A program made the translations under genes and the position numbers. A model generated the notes under the pieces. It saw nothing but the letters and a program-made list of their open reading frames with translations, was not told where the DNA came from and did not search any database. From the NCBI GenBank assembly GCA_900548455.1, contig URKQ01000010.1, positions 1 to 64,000 on the forward strand: a stretch of 64,000 nt of DNA. Direction: 5' to 3'. Each line of letters opens with the position of its first letter. Position 1 is the first letter of the stretch. Origin of the DNA: an uncultured Clostridium sp. (lineage in GTDB: Bacteria > Bacillota > Clostridia > Clostridiales > Clostridiaceae). Of this stretch, positions 17,678 through 26,007 are shown one piece after another.

Positions 17678-17941
17678 CTATTTTCTAATTCCTAATTTAG
17701 CAATTATTGCACGGTATCTTTCGATATCTTGCTTCTTTAAGTAGCTTAAAAGTCCTTTTCTTTGTCCAACCATCATTAGAAGACCTCTTCTTGAGTGGTG
17801 GTCTTTTTTATGAACTTTTAAGTGTTCAGTTAATTCTTTAATTCTTTCTGTTAATAAAGCGATTTGCACTTCTGGTGAACCTGTGTCTCCTTCAGTTCTT
17901 GCAAATTGAGTTATTATTTCTTGTTTTCTTGCCTTTTCCAT
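17678..17941 (-). CDS. rpsO: 30S ribosomal protein S15
   Basis: 87 residues from the ATG after GGAGGTG, giving the canonical MEKARKQEIITQF start. An extension to 18004 has no family support. HSRRGLL and the C-terminal YRAIIAKLGIRK are typical of S15, a primary 16S rRNA binder. It has a strong promoter (18026-18054) and a leader hairpin (17965-17997) next to the ribosome binding site, suited to autoregulation by S15. Confidence 0.97.
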   Translation of the reverse strand: MEKARKQEIITQFARTEGDTGSPEVQIALLTERIKELTEHLKVHKKDHHSRRGLLMMVGQRKGLLSYLKKQDIERYRAIIAKLGIRK

Positions 17942-17964
17942 TATATTAGCACCTCCAATAGTTA

Positions 17965-17997
17965 AATCGCCAAATGCCATGTATTCCGTTGGCAATC
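17965..17997 (-). promoter_or_regulatory. Candidate S15 autoregulatory leader hairpin
   Basis: The arms GATTGCCAA and TTGGCGATT (two G-U pairs) enclose a 15-base loop shortly before the rpsO ribosome binding site. S15 represses its own translation through 5' leader structures in several bacteria. That this one is bound is inference. Confidence 0.4.
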
Positions 17998-18025
17998 GAA
18001 ACACTTAGCATAAGGTTCCTAAAAA

Positions 18026-18054
18026 ATTATATCAAATTAAATTTGCTTTGTAAA
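18026..18054 (-). promoter_or_regulatory. SigA-type promoter of rpsO
   Basis: On the minus strand TTTACA (18049-18054) and TATAAT (18026-18031) are 17 bases apart. It implies a leader of about 80 nt. Confidence 0.8.
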
Positions 18055-18127
18055 CACTTAAGCTTCATATATTTAGTTCATATCAAACTTTATTAAGTTA
18101 ATGTCTATTCTAATCCGTTTTCAATTT

Positions 18128-18163
18128 GGTTCAGTTTGCATTTATAGTGATGCAAACTGAACC
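18128..18163. repeat. 14-bp perfect inverted repeat
   Basis: GGTTCAGTTTGCAT and its exact complement flank an 8-base loop. On the minus strand no T run follows, so it is not a standard terminator. It abuts the larger stem-rich element at 18163-18273. Confidence 0.75.
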
Positions 18164-18273
18164 CTATATTACCTTGTTCGGCTTTTTCAAAAGGAACCCT
18201 ATGGTTCCCTTTGAGTATCTCTCCTTGAACCGGATGGGACAGAGTCCCCTTTCAACCCCTTTTAGAAAAAGCC
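18163..18273 (-). repeat. Stem-rich dispersed element, copy A
   Basis: The bases 18164-18227 match 42816-42880 at roughly 80 percent by hand alignment without gaps. The outer arms GGCTTTTTCAAAAGG (18180-18194) and CCTTTTAGAAAAAGCC (18258-18273) pair with one bulge. Inside are a 10-bp hairpin (18189-18212) and a 5-bp hairpin GGGAC/GTCCC (18236-18248). The outer arm and the 10-bp hairpin share bases 18189-18194, so they exclude each other. It follows the ribF stop on the transcribed strand. Confidence 0.6.
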
Positions 18274-18325
18274 CTGCACAAACTTATCATTTTGATTGGC
18301 ATCATAACTTGTACGTTCTATGGCT

Positions 18326-19303
18326 TTATTTTACTACAGAGTTTTGAATCTTTATAATATATTCATTATAATCACTACTATATATGTAATTTTTGTCTGT
18401 TTCCAATTGTGCCTTAAGTTTTTCTACGGATTTAAATTTCTTTTCATCCCTTATCTTTTCTATAAAATATACATTTATTACTTCACCATATACATCTTTC
18501 GAAAAGTTTATTACATAGGTTTCTATACTTAATTTATTTCCATTTACCGTAGGATTATACCCTATATTTGTAATTCCTTTATAAAGTTTCCCTTCAATTT
18601 GAACAATGCTTCCATAAACCCCACCTTGAGGGACAACAAAATCCTTATTGTAATTTAAATTCAATGTTGGAAAATTAATGGTTCTTCCTATTTGCCTTCC
18701 ATGAACAACTTCACCACTTAACATAAATGGTCTATTTAAAAACTCATTAGCAGCTTCTATATTTCCTTCTTGAATATAGTGTCTTATAGTAGAACTACTT
18801 ACTACTTCATTTCTGATTTTTACAGGTTTCACAACCATTAATTCATAGTTTAATTCTTCACTATATTCACTTAAAAGTTCTACATCACCTAAGTTTTTAT
18901 AACCAAATCTATAGTTAAATCCTACAACTATTCCCATAGCATTATAATGTACTTTTAATGATTTAATAAAATCCTCAGGAGAAATTTTCATTAACTCCTC
19001 ATTAAAGTCCATAAAATTTACTATATCTATATTAAGTTTTTCAAAGAGCTTACATTTTTCTTTATTATCCATTATGAGTTTAGGACAAAGTTCTTTATTT
19101 ATCACTGAAAGGGGATGGTTTTTAAAAGTACAAACCATCAAATTAACTTTTTCATTATTATTCTTCTTTTGAATTTTTAAAGCTAACTCCTTTGCAGACT
19201 TAACTAGTGCTCTATGTCCACAATGTATTCCATCAAAACTTCCCAATATAATTACAGTGGGATTTTTTATAGCTTTATCAAAATTGTCTTCTATCATCCT
19301 CAT
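18326..19303 (-). CDS. ribF: Bifunctional riboflavin kinase/FMN adenylyltransferase
   Basis: 325 residues from the ATG with AGGGGA 6 bases upstream. The frame extends six codons further without a site. The N-terminal nucleotidyltransferase domain begins NPTVIILGSFDGIHCGH, with the HxGH-like motif and SSSTIRHYI (near residue 175). The C-terminal riboflavin kinase barrel (about 185-310) contains GRTINFPTLNL. It converts riboflavin to FMN and then FAD. It is the last gene of the rimP-nusA-infB-truB operon, 10 bases after truB, in the usual truB-ribF pairing. Confidence 0.95.
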   Translation of the reverse strand: MRMIEDNFDKAIKNPTVIILGSFDGIHCGHRALVKSAKELALKIQKKNNNEKVNLMVCTFKNHPLSVINKELCPKLIMDNKEKCKLFEKLNIDIVNFMDFNEELMKISPEDFIKSLKVHYNAMGIVVGFNYRFGYKNLGDVELLSEYSEELNYELMVVKPVKIRNEVVSSSTIRHYIQEGNIEAANEFLNRPFMLSGEVVHGRQIGRTINFPTLNLNYNKDFVVPQGGVYGSIVQIEGKLYKGITNIGYNPTVNGNKLSIETYVINFSKDVYGEVINVYFIEKIRDEKKFKSVEKLKAQLETDKNYIYSSDYNEYIIKIQNSVVK

Positions 19304-19313
19304 AAGTATTCCC

Positions 19314-20207
19314 CTAAACAAACATTTTTATTAGCTTAAACCCTGCAATATCCAAGGCCCCAATACCAATAAACACATTCTCCTTATTATACACAGCATA
19401 GTTTATTGATTCTTTAATTTTACATAAAAGTGATTTATCTTTTATAACAACACCATTTCTTATGAGTCTCTCAAACTTTTCATTCACCACTAATTTAGGA
19501 TATTTTTCAAATACCTTTTCTAGTGGAAGTAGATATTTTTCTATATTTTCTTCATTTAATTCCTCTAGCTTTACACTGTTAGATTTATGAAATGGGCCTG
19601 TTGCAGTTCTATCAAGAGACCACATCATTCCACCACATCCAAGTTCCATTCCTATATCATAACATAAACTTCTAATATAGGTTCCCTTAGAACATCTAAC
19701 TCTTATTTTAACTATAGGTAATTCTATATTTAAAACTTCTATTTCTTTAATAGTAATTTTTCTAGGGGCTCTCTCTACTTCAATTCCTTCTCTTGCCAGT
19801 TCATAAAGCTTTTTTCCATTAACTTTTAAAGCTGAAAACATAGGTGGTATTTGGTCAATATCTCCTAGAAATTTATTTATTATAGAAAGCACTTCTTCCT
19901 CGCTACAATTGACTTCTTTTTCTGATAAAATTTTACCTTCTCTATCATAAGTATCAGTTACAACACCTAGTTTTATCTCTGCTATATATTCTTTTTCATT
20001 TTCCATTATAAAGTCTATAGCTTTTGTTGCTCTACCTATGCAAACGGGTAAAACTCCACTAGCTTCTGGATCTAATGTTCCCCCATGACCTACCTTTTTT
20101 TCTTTAGCAATTTTCTTTATTTTTCTTACAACATCAAAGGAAGTTATTCCAAGTGGTTTATCCACATTTATAACCCCACATAGTTTTTTATCTAGTTCAC
20201 TTATCAT
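19314..20207 (-). CDS. truB: tRNA pseudouridine-55 synthase
   Basis: 297 residues. The catalytic Asp46 sits in HGGTLDPEASGVLP (41-54). KGTYIRSLCYDIG and the C-terminal region complete the family. It makes the T-loop pseudouridine at position 55 in tRNAs. The start ATG lies one base past the nrnA stop, indicating translational coupling. Confidence 0.96.
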   Translation of the reverse strand: MISELDKKLCGVINVDKPLGITSFDVVRKIKKIAKEKKVGHGGTLDPEASGVLPVCIGRATKAIDFIMENEKEYIAEIKLGVVTDTYDREGKILSEKEVNCSEEEVLSIINKFLGDIDQIPPMFSALKVNGKKLYELAREGIEVERAPRKITIKEIEVLNIELPIVKIRVRCSKGTYIRSLCYDIGMELGCGGMMWSLDRTATGPFHKSNSVKLEELNEENIEKYLLPLEKVFEKYPKLVVNEKFERLIRNGVVIKDKSLLCKIKESINYAVYNKENVFIGIGALDIAGFKLIKMFV

Positions 20208-20208
20208 C

Positions 20209-21159
20209 TTATCTCAACTCTTCTTCTAAGATTTCTATTACCTTCATTTTCACTTCTTCCATATTTCCTTCAGTAAAAAATCCAGCAGCTCTAGCATGAC
20301 CGCCACCATTAAATATTTCTGCTACTTTACTTACATCAACAATAGCCTTAGATCTTAAACTAACTTTCACTCCATCTTTTGCAGCCTTAAAAAGAGCTAC
20401 TACCTCTATTCCTTTAATCATAGTTCCAAAATGAATAACTTCTGAAGAATCAATATTTTCTAGATCACAACTTTTTAACATTTGCTCATTTATTTCCATA
20501 AAAGCTACTCTGTTATCTAGTTTTAAATTAATTGTATCAATTAATTTTCCAAAAAACTTAACCTTATTAAATTCTTTGTTTTCAAAAACTGTTCTTTGAA
20601 TTTCATTAAAGTTAACTCCTTTTTCAATAACCTGTCCTGCTATTTCATGAGTTCTTCTTGTGGTGTTAGAATGTTTAAAGGAACTTGTATCTGTAAGTAG
20701 TGAAGTGTATATACTATTTCCTATTTCTTTTGTAATCTCAACGCCTAATTCTATTAATAAATCATAAATAATTTCACCAACAGCTGCAGATTTAACACTT
20801 ACATAATTTAAATCTCCATACTTTTCATTACTCAAATGATGGTCTATATTAATTAAAGTATACTCTTTATCTTTTAAATTAAGATTTGCATTAATTCTTT
20901 TAAAGTCTCCACAATCTAAAACAATAACTAAATCAGTACCTTTTGTAACTTCGCTTATTTTACCAATTTCTTCGCTATACGACAAATAGGAAAAAGTACT
21001 AGGTACTTCTTCCTTACTCATTATATAGGCCTTTTTCCCTAGTGCATACAGCCCTTGTATTAGAGCTGTTGCACTTCCCAATGAATCTCCATCAGGTGAT
21101 TGGTGAAAAGAAATCCCAACATTATTACTTTTTTTTATGGCCTCTATAATTTCTTTCAT
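20209..21159 (-). CDS. nrnA: DHH/DHHA1 phosphoesterase, NrnA-like oligoribonuclease
   Basis: 316 residues. Metal ligands are visible in HQSPDGDSLGSA (His19, Asp23, Asp25), VLDCGD (Asp82) and NIDHHLSNE (Asp106-His107-His108). The DHHA1 domain ends with NGGGHARAAGF. Proteins of this type degrade 2-5-nt RNAs and pAp, and some cleave pGpG/c-di-AMP products. It is in the conserved rbfA-nrnA-truB order, 2 bases after rbfA. Confidence 0.9.
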   Translation of the reverse strand: MKEIIEAIKKSNNVGISFHQSPDGDSLGSATALIQGLYALGKKAYIMSKEEVPSTFSYLSYSEEIGKISEVTKGTDLVIVLDCGDFKRINANLNLKDKEYTLINIDHHLSNEKYGDLNYVSVKSAAVGEIIYDLLIELGVEITKEIGNSIYTSLLTDTSSFKHSNTTRRTHEIAGQVIEKGVNFNEIQRTVFENKEFNKVKFFGKLIDTINLKLDNRVAFMEINEQMLKSCDLENIDSSEVIHFGTMIKGIEVVALFKAAKDGVKVSLRSKAIVDVSKVAEIFNGGGHARAAGFFTEGNMEEVKMKVIEILEEELR

Positions 21160-21161
21160 CT

Positions 21162-21512
21162 TTACTCATTCTCCTTTATCTTTTGGAATAATGATTCTAG
21201 ATGACTTGCTTTGTCAAGAGTATCATCAAGTTCAATTATAACTTCAGGCACATGTCTTAATTTCACATTCTTGCCTATTTCTTTTCTAATAAAACTTGAA
21301 GAGCTCTTTAAAATCTTTAAAGCTTCGGCCCTTTGTTCTTCTGTTCCAAAGATGCTTACAAATACTTTAGCATAACTCAAATCTCTAGTAACTTCAACTT
21401 CAGTTACACTAATCATTGCATTAAGTCTAGGGTCCTTAATTTTATTTTGAATAGTATTGCTAACATCTTTTTTTATTTCTTCATTAATTCTACCGCCTCT
21501 ATAATTAGCCAT
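21162..21512 (-). CDS. rbfA: Ribosome-binding factor A
   Basis: 116 residues from the ATG giving MANYRGGRINEEIKKD. A GTG three codons upstream overlaps the ribosome binding site. It is a single KH-like domain with the family's LSYAKVFVSI and HVPEVIIELDDTLDKA segments. It binds immature 30S subunits and is needed for 16S 5'-end maturation, notably in the cold. Confidence 0.95.
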   Translation of the reverse strand: MANYRGGRINEEIKKDVSNTIQNKIKDPRLNAMISVTEVEVTRDLSYAKVFVSIFGTEEQRAEALKILKSSSSFIRKEIGKNVKLRHVPEVIIELDDTLDKASHLESLFQKIKENE

Positions 21513-21532
21513 GGAGTTCACTCCCCTTCCAA

Positions 21533-23611
21533 TTAAAGTTGTTTTGGCTTAATTTCTTCCATAACATAACCTTCAATAATATCGCCTTCTTTAATATCAT
21601 TGAACTTTTCAATGCTAAGTCCACATTCATATCCTGCTGCAGCTTCTTTTACATCGTCTTTAAATCTCTTTAATGATGCAAGTTGTGATTCTACAATTAC
21701 TATACCATCTCTAACTACTCTAACGCCACAATTTCTTGTTATTTTTCCATTTAACACATAACATCCAGCTATAGTTCCTACATTAGAAATTTTGTATACC
21801 TGTCTTGCTTCACATCTTCCTGTGATAACTTCTTTATACTCTGGCTCAAGCATACCTATCATAGCAGATTTTATATCATCTAAAGCATCATATATGATTC
21901 TATAAGTTTTTATATCTACTCCATCTCTTTCAGCTATAGCTATTGCATTATTATCTGGTCTTACATTAAATCCTATAATAATTGCATTAGATGCATATGC
22001 AAGAGATACGTCAGTTTCAGTTATAGCGCCAACAGCTCCATGAATTACTCTAACTTTTACATTGTCAGTAGATAATTTTTCAATAGATTGTCTTACAGCT
22101 TCCACAGATCCTTGTACGTCTGCTTTAACAATTACACTAAGTTCTTTAACTTTTCCTTCTTGAATTTGGCTATATAGATTCTCCATAGAAACTCTATTAG
22201 TAGTTTGGAAATGACTTTGTCTTTCTTTTTCTTTTCTAGATTCTGCCATAATTCTCGCTGTCTTTTCATCCTTAACTACAGTAAATCTATCTCCTGCTGC
22301 TGGAACCTCTGAAAGTCCAAGAATCTCAACTGGCATAGAAGGTCCTGCTGATTTAATCTTTTTACCCTTATCATCAATCATGGCTCTAATTCTTCCATAT
22401 GTTGTTCCAACTATAATTGAATCTCCTGATTTTAAAGTACCATTTTGAACTAATATACTAGCTACTGGTCCTCTTCCTTTATCTAGTTTTGCTTCTATAA
22501 CTGTACCTTTAGCTCTTCTATTAGGGTCAGATTTAAGTTCAAGCATTTCAGCTGTTATTATAACCATTTCTAGTAGGGTATCAATTCCTTCTTTTGTACG
22601 AGCTGAAACTGGTACACATATAGTATCTCCGCCCCAATCTTCTGCTACAAGACCATGTTCTGTAAGTTCTTGTTTAACTCTATCAGGGTTTGCACCTTCT
22701 TTATCAATCTTATTGATTGCTATTATCATTGGTACTTCAGCAGCTTTACAGTGATTAATAGCTTCAACAGTCTGTGGCATAATACCATCATCCGCTGCAA
22801 CTACTAATATAACAACGTCTGTTACTTGTGCTCCTCTAGCTCTCATAGAAGTAAAGGCTTCGTGACCTGGTGTATCTAAGAATGTTATCTTTTCATTATT
22901 TAATTCAACAGTGTATGCTCCTATGTGTTGAGTTATTCCACCTGCTTCAGTTTCTGTTACCTTTGACTTTTTAATTGCATCTAACAAAGATGTTTTACCG
23001 TGGTCAACGTGACCCATTACTGTAACTATTGGTGGTCTTTTTTCTTCATTTTCAGTAGATTCAATTTCATTTTCTTCTACTTCTTCATCTTCAACAGCTT
23101 TAATAAACTCATTCTCTTTTAGTACTGCTATTGATCCAAAGCCTTCTATAAGCTTTTCTGCAGTTTTAAAATCTATTTCTTGGTTAACACTAGCCATTAC
23201 ACCTTGGAATATTAATGCTTTAATAACTTCTACAACAGGCTTTTTAAGTTTATCAGCAAGATCTTTTACAACTATTGTTTCATCGATCTCTATTACTTCA
23301 TCAACTTTGTCATCTGCCTCTTCTTCAGCTTTTCTATTCCCATTAACTCTCTTGTTTTTGCTTGTTTTTCTAAATTGTTTATTGATATCTTCATCTATAT
23401 CTTTTTCGTACTCTTTAATGATTTCCTTCTCCTCCGAAGCTTCTTTTGCTTTTTCATCATATAATTCTTTTATAAGATCAGCATCTTCTTCATCTATCAC
23501 ACTCATATGATTTTTAGCTTCAACACCGAACTCATCCATTAATACTCTTATAAGCTCCTTATTAGAAACTTCTAACTCTTTAGCTAACTCGTATATTCTT
23601 ACTTTTGCCAA
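21533..23611 (-). CDS. infB: Translation initiation factor IF-2
   Basis: 692 residues from a TTG that yields the family start (M)AKVRIYELAKELEVSNK, with GGGGGTG upstream. A GTG three codons earlier overlaps that site. An N-terminal IF2-N module and a charged linker precede a second IF2-N repeat, the G domain (GHVDHGKTSLLDAI, DTPGHEAF, NKID) and domains II-IV. The N-terminal region is short compared with enterobacterial IF-2. It delivers initiator tRNA to the 30S subunit. Confidence 0.97.
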   Translation of the reverse strand: MAKVRIYELAKELEVSNKELIRVLMDEFGVEAKNHMSVIDEEDADLIKELYDEKAKEASEEKEIIKEYEKDIDEDINKQFRKTSKNKRVNGNRKAEEEADDKVDEVIEIDETIVVKDLADKLKKPVVEVIKALIFQGVMASVNQEIDFKTAEKLIEGFGSIAVLKENEFIKAVEDEEVEENEIESTENEEKRPPIVTVMGHVDHGKTSLLDAIKKSKVTETEAGGITQHIGAYTVELNNEKITFLDTPGHEAFTSMRARGAQVTDVVILVVAADDGIMPQTVEAINHCKAAEVPMIIAINKIDKEGANPDRVKQELTEHGLVAEDWGGDTICVPVSARTKEGIDTLLEMVIITAEMLELKSDPNRRAKGTVIEAKLDKGRGPVASILVQNGTLKSGDSIIVGTTYGRIRAMIDDKGKKIKSAGPSMPVEILGLSEVPAAGDRFTVVKDEKTARIMAESRKEKERQSHFQTTNRVSMENLYSQIQEGKVKELSVIVKADVQGSVEAVRQSIEKLSTDNVKVRVIHGAVGAITETDVSLAYASNAIIIGFNVRPDNNAIAIAERDGVDIKTYRIIYDALDDIKSAMIGMLEPEYKEVITGRCEARQVYKISNVGTIAGCYVLNGKITRNCGVRVVRDGIVIVESQLASLKRFKDDVKEAAAGYECGLSIEKFNDIKEGDIIEGYVMEEIKPKQL

Positions 23612-23635
23612 AACTTTCACCCCCGAATTTACATT

Positions 23636-23944
23636 TTAGTAATTCTCTTTCCATAACTTTATCAAATTTTTAGACATTTTTTCATCTTTCACTGTAAGGA
23701 TATTTATACAGTCTCTTCCTATAGCTCTTCCCATAGCTTCTGAAGATAAATCATCTATTATAGTAATATTTTTATCATTACAGTATTTATTAAACTTCTT
23801 TTTTGTATTCTCCGAACAATCTGCAGATAAAATACATAATGAAACTCTCTTCTTCTTTATTTCTTCTTCGCAGTTATTATATCCTTCTATTAAATTTCCA
23901 GATTTTTTAGCAATACCTAGAAAATTTAAAAATTTATTCTGCAT
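23636..23944 (-). CDS. ylxQ: L7Ae/L30e-like RNA-binding protein YlxQ
   Basis: 102 residues with the L7Ae-type pattern: FLGIAKKSGNLIEGYNNCEE at the start, CILSADCSENTKKK in the middle and AIGRD near residue 78. Related proteins bind kink-turns in RNA, but no target is established for YlxQ. It overlaps ylxR by 11 bases, so it is translationally coupled, and precedes infB as in Bacillus. Confidence 0.85.
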   Translation of the reverse strand: MQNKFLNFLGIAKKSGNLIEGYNNCEEEIKKKRVSLCILSADCSENTKKKFNKYCNDKNITIIDDLSSEAMGRAIGRDCINILTVKDEKMSKNLIKLWKENY

Positions 23945-24203
23945 TACTTATCTCTTCCTTTAGTTTATCATATATTTCATCACTTATTTTACATTCAAGG
24001 TTTCTTTCTAATCTTTTAGCTTTAACCGCTTTCTCTAGACAGTTTATATCTCTGCAAATGTACGCTCCACGACCAGGCTTTTTCCCATGTAAGTCTATAG
24101 ATATTTCATTTTCTTTACTTTTAACAACTCTTATAAGTTCTTTTTTAGGCTTCATTTCCATACAACCAGTGCACATTCTTTGAGGTATTTTTTTTACTTT
24201 CAT
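23934..24203 (-). CDS. rnpM: YlxR family RNA-binding protein (RnpM-like)
   Basis: 89 residues of the DUF448/YlxR family: RMCTGCMEMKPKKELIRVV (residues 9-27) and GRGAYIC near 45-51. Bacillus YlxR has been reported to bind RNase P RNA and modulate its activity, hence the name RnpM. It is found in the invariant nusA-ylxR-ylxQ-infB order. The cysteines (Cys11, Cys14, Cys51, Cys56) could bind a metal, which is inference. Confidence 0.88.
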   Translation of the reverse strand: MKVKKIPQRMCTGCMEMKPKKELIRVVKSKENEISIDLHGKKPGRGAYICRDINCLEKAVKAKRLERNLECKISDEIYDKLKEEISNAE

Positions 24204-24217
24204 AGAATTTCACCACC

Positions 24218-25303
24218 TTAAATGTTGTTCTCTTCCTCGTTTAACTTCTCAGCTTGACTTTTACTTTTAATATCAATCTTCCAACCAGTAAGTCTAGCAG
24301 CAAGTCTAACATTTTGACCCTCTTTACCAATAGCTAAAGAAAGTTGATTATCATCTACAACTACTTTTGCACTCTTTTCAACTTCATTAACGTCTACAGA
24401 TAATACTTTTGCAGGGCTTAACGCTTGTGCAATATATTCCTCTGGCAATTTATTCCACTTGATGATATCAATTTTTTCATTTTTCAATTCACTTACGATG
24501 TTTTGAACTCTCACTCCTTTAGGACCAACACATGCTCCCATAGGATCTACATTCTCATCTTGTGACCATACAGCAATTTTAGTTCTAGAACCTGCTTCTC
24601 TTGCTATATTTTTTATTTCAACTACTCCGCTATAAATTTCAGGAACTTCTAGTTCAAATAATCTTTTAACAAGACCTGGGTGTGTTCTTGAAACTACAAT
24701 TTGAGGTCCCTTTGAACTTTTTCTTACTTCCACAATATATAACTTTAATTTTTCATTAAATTTATAATCTTCACCTGGCATTTGCTCATTTGGGCCTAAT
24801 ACAGCTTCAAGTTTTCCTAAATCTATAAAAACATTGCCTCTGTCTTTTCTTAATACAACTCCTGTTATAATGTCAAATTCCTTAGTAATAAACTCATTGT
24901 ATATAAGTGTTCTTTCAGCTTCTTTGATTCTTTGTATAACTACTTGTTTTGCTGCTTGAGCTGCAACTCTACCAAAATCTCTTGGAGTAATTTCTACTTC
25001 TGCAATATCTCCTAAAGCATACCTTGGATTCACTTCCTTAGCATCTTCTACAGATATTTCTATAACATCATCATAAACCTCTTCAACAACTTCTTTTAAA
25101 GAATAAACATGAGTTTCTCCTGTTTCTCTATTAACCCATACTCTTACATTTTGCTCTTTCGCATGAGACTTTGCAAAATTTTTCTTGTACGCTGCTACTA
25201 ATGCATCCTCTATAGTAGTAAAAAGCATCTCTTCACTTATTCCTTTTTCAACAACAAGTTGCTTTGCAGCATCTATAAATTCTTCTTTAAAACCAGTGCT
25301 CAT
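24218..25303 (-). CDS. nusA: Transcription factor NusA
   Basis: 361 residues: N-terminal RNA-polymerase-binding domain (1-125), S1 (about 135-200), KH1 (about 230-275, with VDPMGACVGPKGVRVQNI) and KH2 (about 300-345, LAIGKEGQNVRLAARLTGW). As in other Firmicutes it lacks the C-terminal acidic repeats of E. coli NusA. It stimulates pausing and intrinsic termination, relevant to the many hairpin terminators in this window. It lies 15 bases after rimP. Confidence 0.97.
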   Translation of the reverse strand: MSTGFKEEFIDAAKQLVVEKGISEEMLFTTIEDALVAAYKKNFAKSHAKEQNVRVWVNRETGETHVYSLKEVVEEVYDDVIEISVEDAKEVNPRYALGDIAEVEITPRDFGRVAAQAAKQVVIQRIKEAERTLIYNEFITKEFDIITGVVLRKDRGNVFIDLGKLEAVLGPNEQMPGEDYKFNEKLKLYIVEVRKSSKGPQIVVSRTHPGLVKRLFELEVPEIYSGVVEIKNIAREAGSRTKIAVWSQDENVDPMGACVGPKGVRVQNIVSELKNEKIDIIKWNKLPEEYIAQALSPAKVLSVDVNEVEKSAKVVVDDNQLSLAIGKEGQNVRLAARLTGWKIDIKSKSQAEKLNEEENNI

Positions 25304-25318
25304 TTTTTTATATCCTCC

Positions 25319-25780
25319 TTATAAAGCTGGGTTTAAATTAACCGTAGAAACCTTTGCCATAGGAATAGCTATCTCATGACCCTCAACTTCTAAAGTTAAA
25401 CTATCACCATCAAACCTGATTAATTTTCCTTCAAATTTTTTCTTTCCTTCAAATAAAGCTGAAAGCTTTACTAAAACTTCACTGCTTAAGTATTTATTAA
25501 AATGCTCCTTTGTATATAAAGTTCTAAATATACCTGGAGACGAAACCTCTAAATTGTATTCTTCTGATATAGGGTCCTCTATATCTAGCATATCACTTAT
25601 TGCCCTACTAACTAATACACAATCATTTAAAGCAACACCATTTTCATTATCAATATATACTCTTAAAATATTTTGTCCGCCCTCACGGATATATTCTACA
25701 TAATATAAACTAAAGTTATTGCTCTCTACAATTGAATTTATTTTATTTCTAAGTTTTTCAATAACATTATGACTACTCAT
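25319..25780 (-). CDS. rimP: Ribosome maturation factor RimP
   Basis: 153 residues, two domains (the N-terminal alpha/beta part to about 85 and a C-terminal SH3-like barrel). ISEEYNLEVSSPGIFRTL is the family signature. It binds 30S precursors during S12/S19 region assembly. It is the first gene of a nine-gene operon running to ribF. polC, often next to it in Firmicutes, is not found between it and ispG. Confidence 0.93.
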   Translation of the reverse strand: MSSHNVIEKLRNKINSIVESNNFSLYYVEYIREGGQNILRVYIDNENGVALNDCVLVSRAISDMLDIEDPISEEYNLEVSSPGIFRTLYTKEHFNKYLSSEVLVKLSALFEGKKKFEGKLIRFDGDSLTLEVEGHEIAIPMAKVSTVNLNPAL

Positions 25781-25870
25781 GATATACCTCCTTTTTATTA
25801 TATTGCCTTTAAATTCATAATAATAAACCTAAAAAAAATATATACAGTTAAATCATATATATCTATAATT

Positions 25871-25895
25871 AAAACGCAACTTTTGGTTGCGTTTT
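25871..25895 (-). terminator. Terminator of the dxr-rseP-ispG operon
   Basis: The stem AAAACGCAAC/GTTGCGTTTT closes a 5-base loop and is followed by TTTTAATTAT on the minus strand. Confidence 0.8.
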
Positions 25896-25903
25896 AACAA
25901 ATA

Positions 25904-25928
25904 GAGAGTAGGCAATAATCCTACTCTC
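25904..25928. repeat. Second hairpin downstream of ispG
   Basis: A perfect 9-bp inverted repeat GAGAGTAGG/CCTACTCTC with a 7-base loop. On the minus strand it precedes the terminator at 25871-25895 by only 8 bases and lacks its own T run. It may stabilise the ispG mRNA end. Confidence 0.65.
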
Positions 25929-26007
25929 CTCCAAAGATTTTAATAATAACTTACTCAAACAAATATTATTATAGCATAACTTAAAGAAATATGCAAAATT
26001 TAATTTA

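Larger units (their letters stand above)
17942..18325. other. Region between ribF and rpsO (384 bases)
   Basis: In transcription order it holds the stem-rich repeat element (18128-18273), the rpsO promoter (18026-18054) and the rpsO leader hairpin. There is no supportable protein gene. A plus-strand frame crossing the repeat is discussed under rejected items. Confidence 0.7.

Noticed and set aside
17942..18004. N-terminal extension of S15
   Set aside because: S15 starts at MEKARKQ with GGAGG before it. The extension covers the leader hairpin.
18163..18273. Match of the stem-rich element to glycine, THF or c-di-AMP riboswitches
   Set aside because: A few short words such as GGAGAGAT are shared, but the conserved cores and their order are missing.
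18126..18347. Plus-strand ORF across repeat copy A that shares a translated stretch (YITL-GFFK-N) with the plus-strand frame at 42765-42947
   Set aside because: The shared peptide follows from about 80 percent nucleotide identity without gaps in the repeat. Neither frame has a ribosome binding site, and both oppose the operons. A conserved-protein claim would need more copies with silent-site bias.
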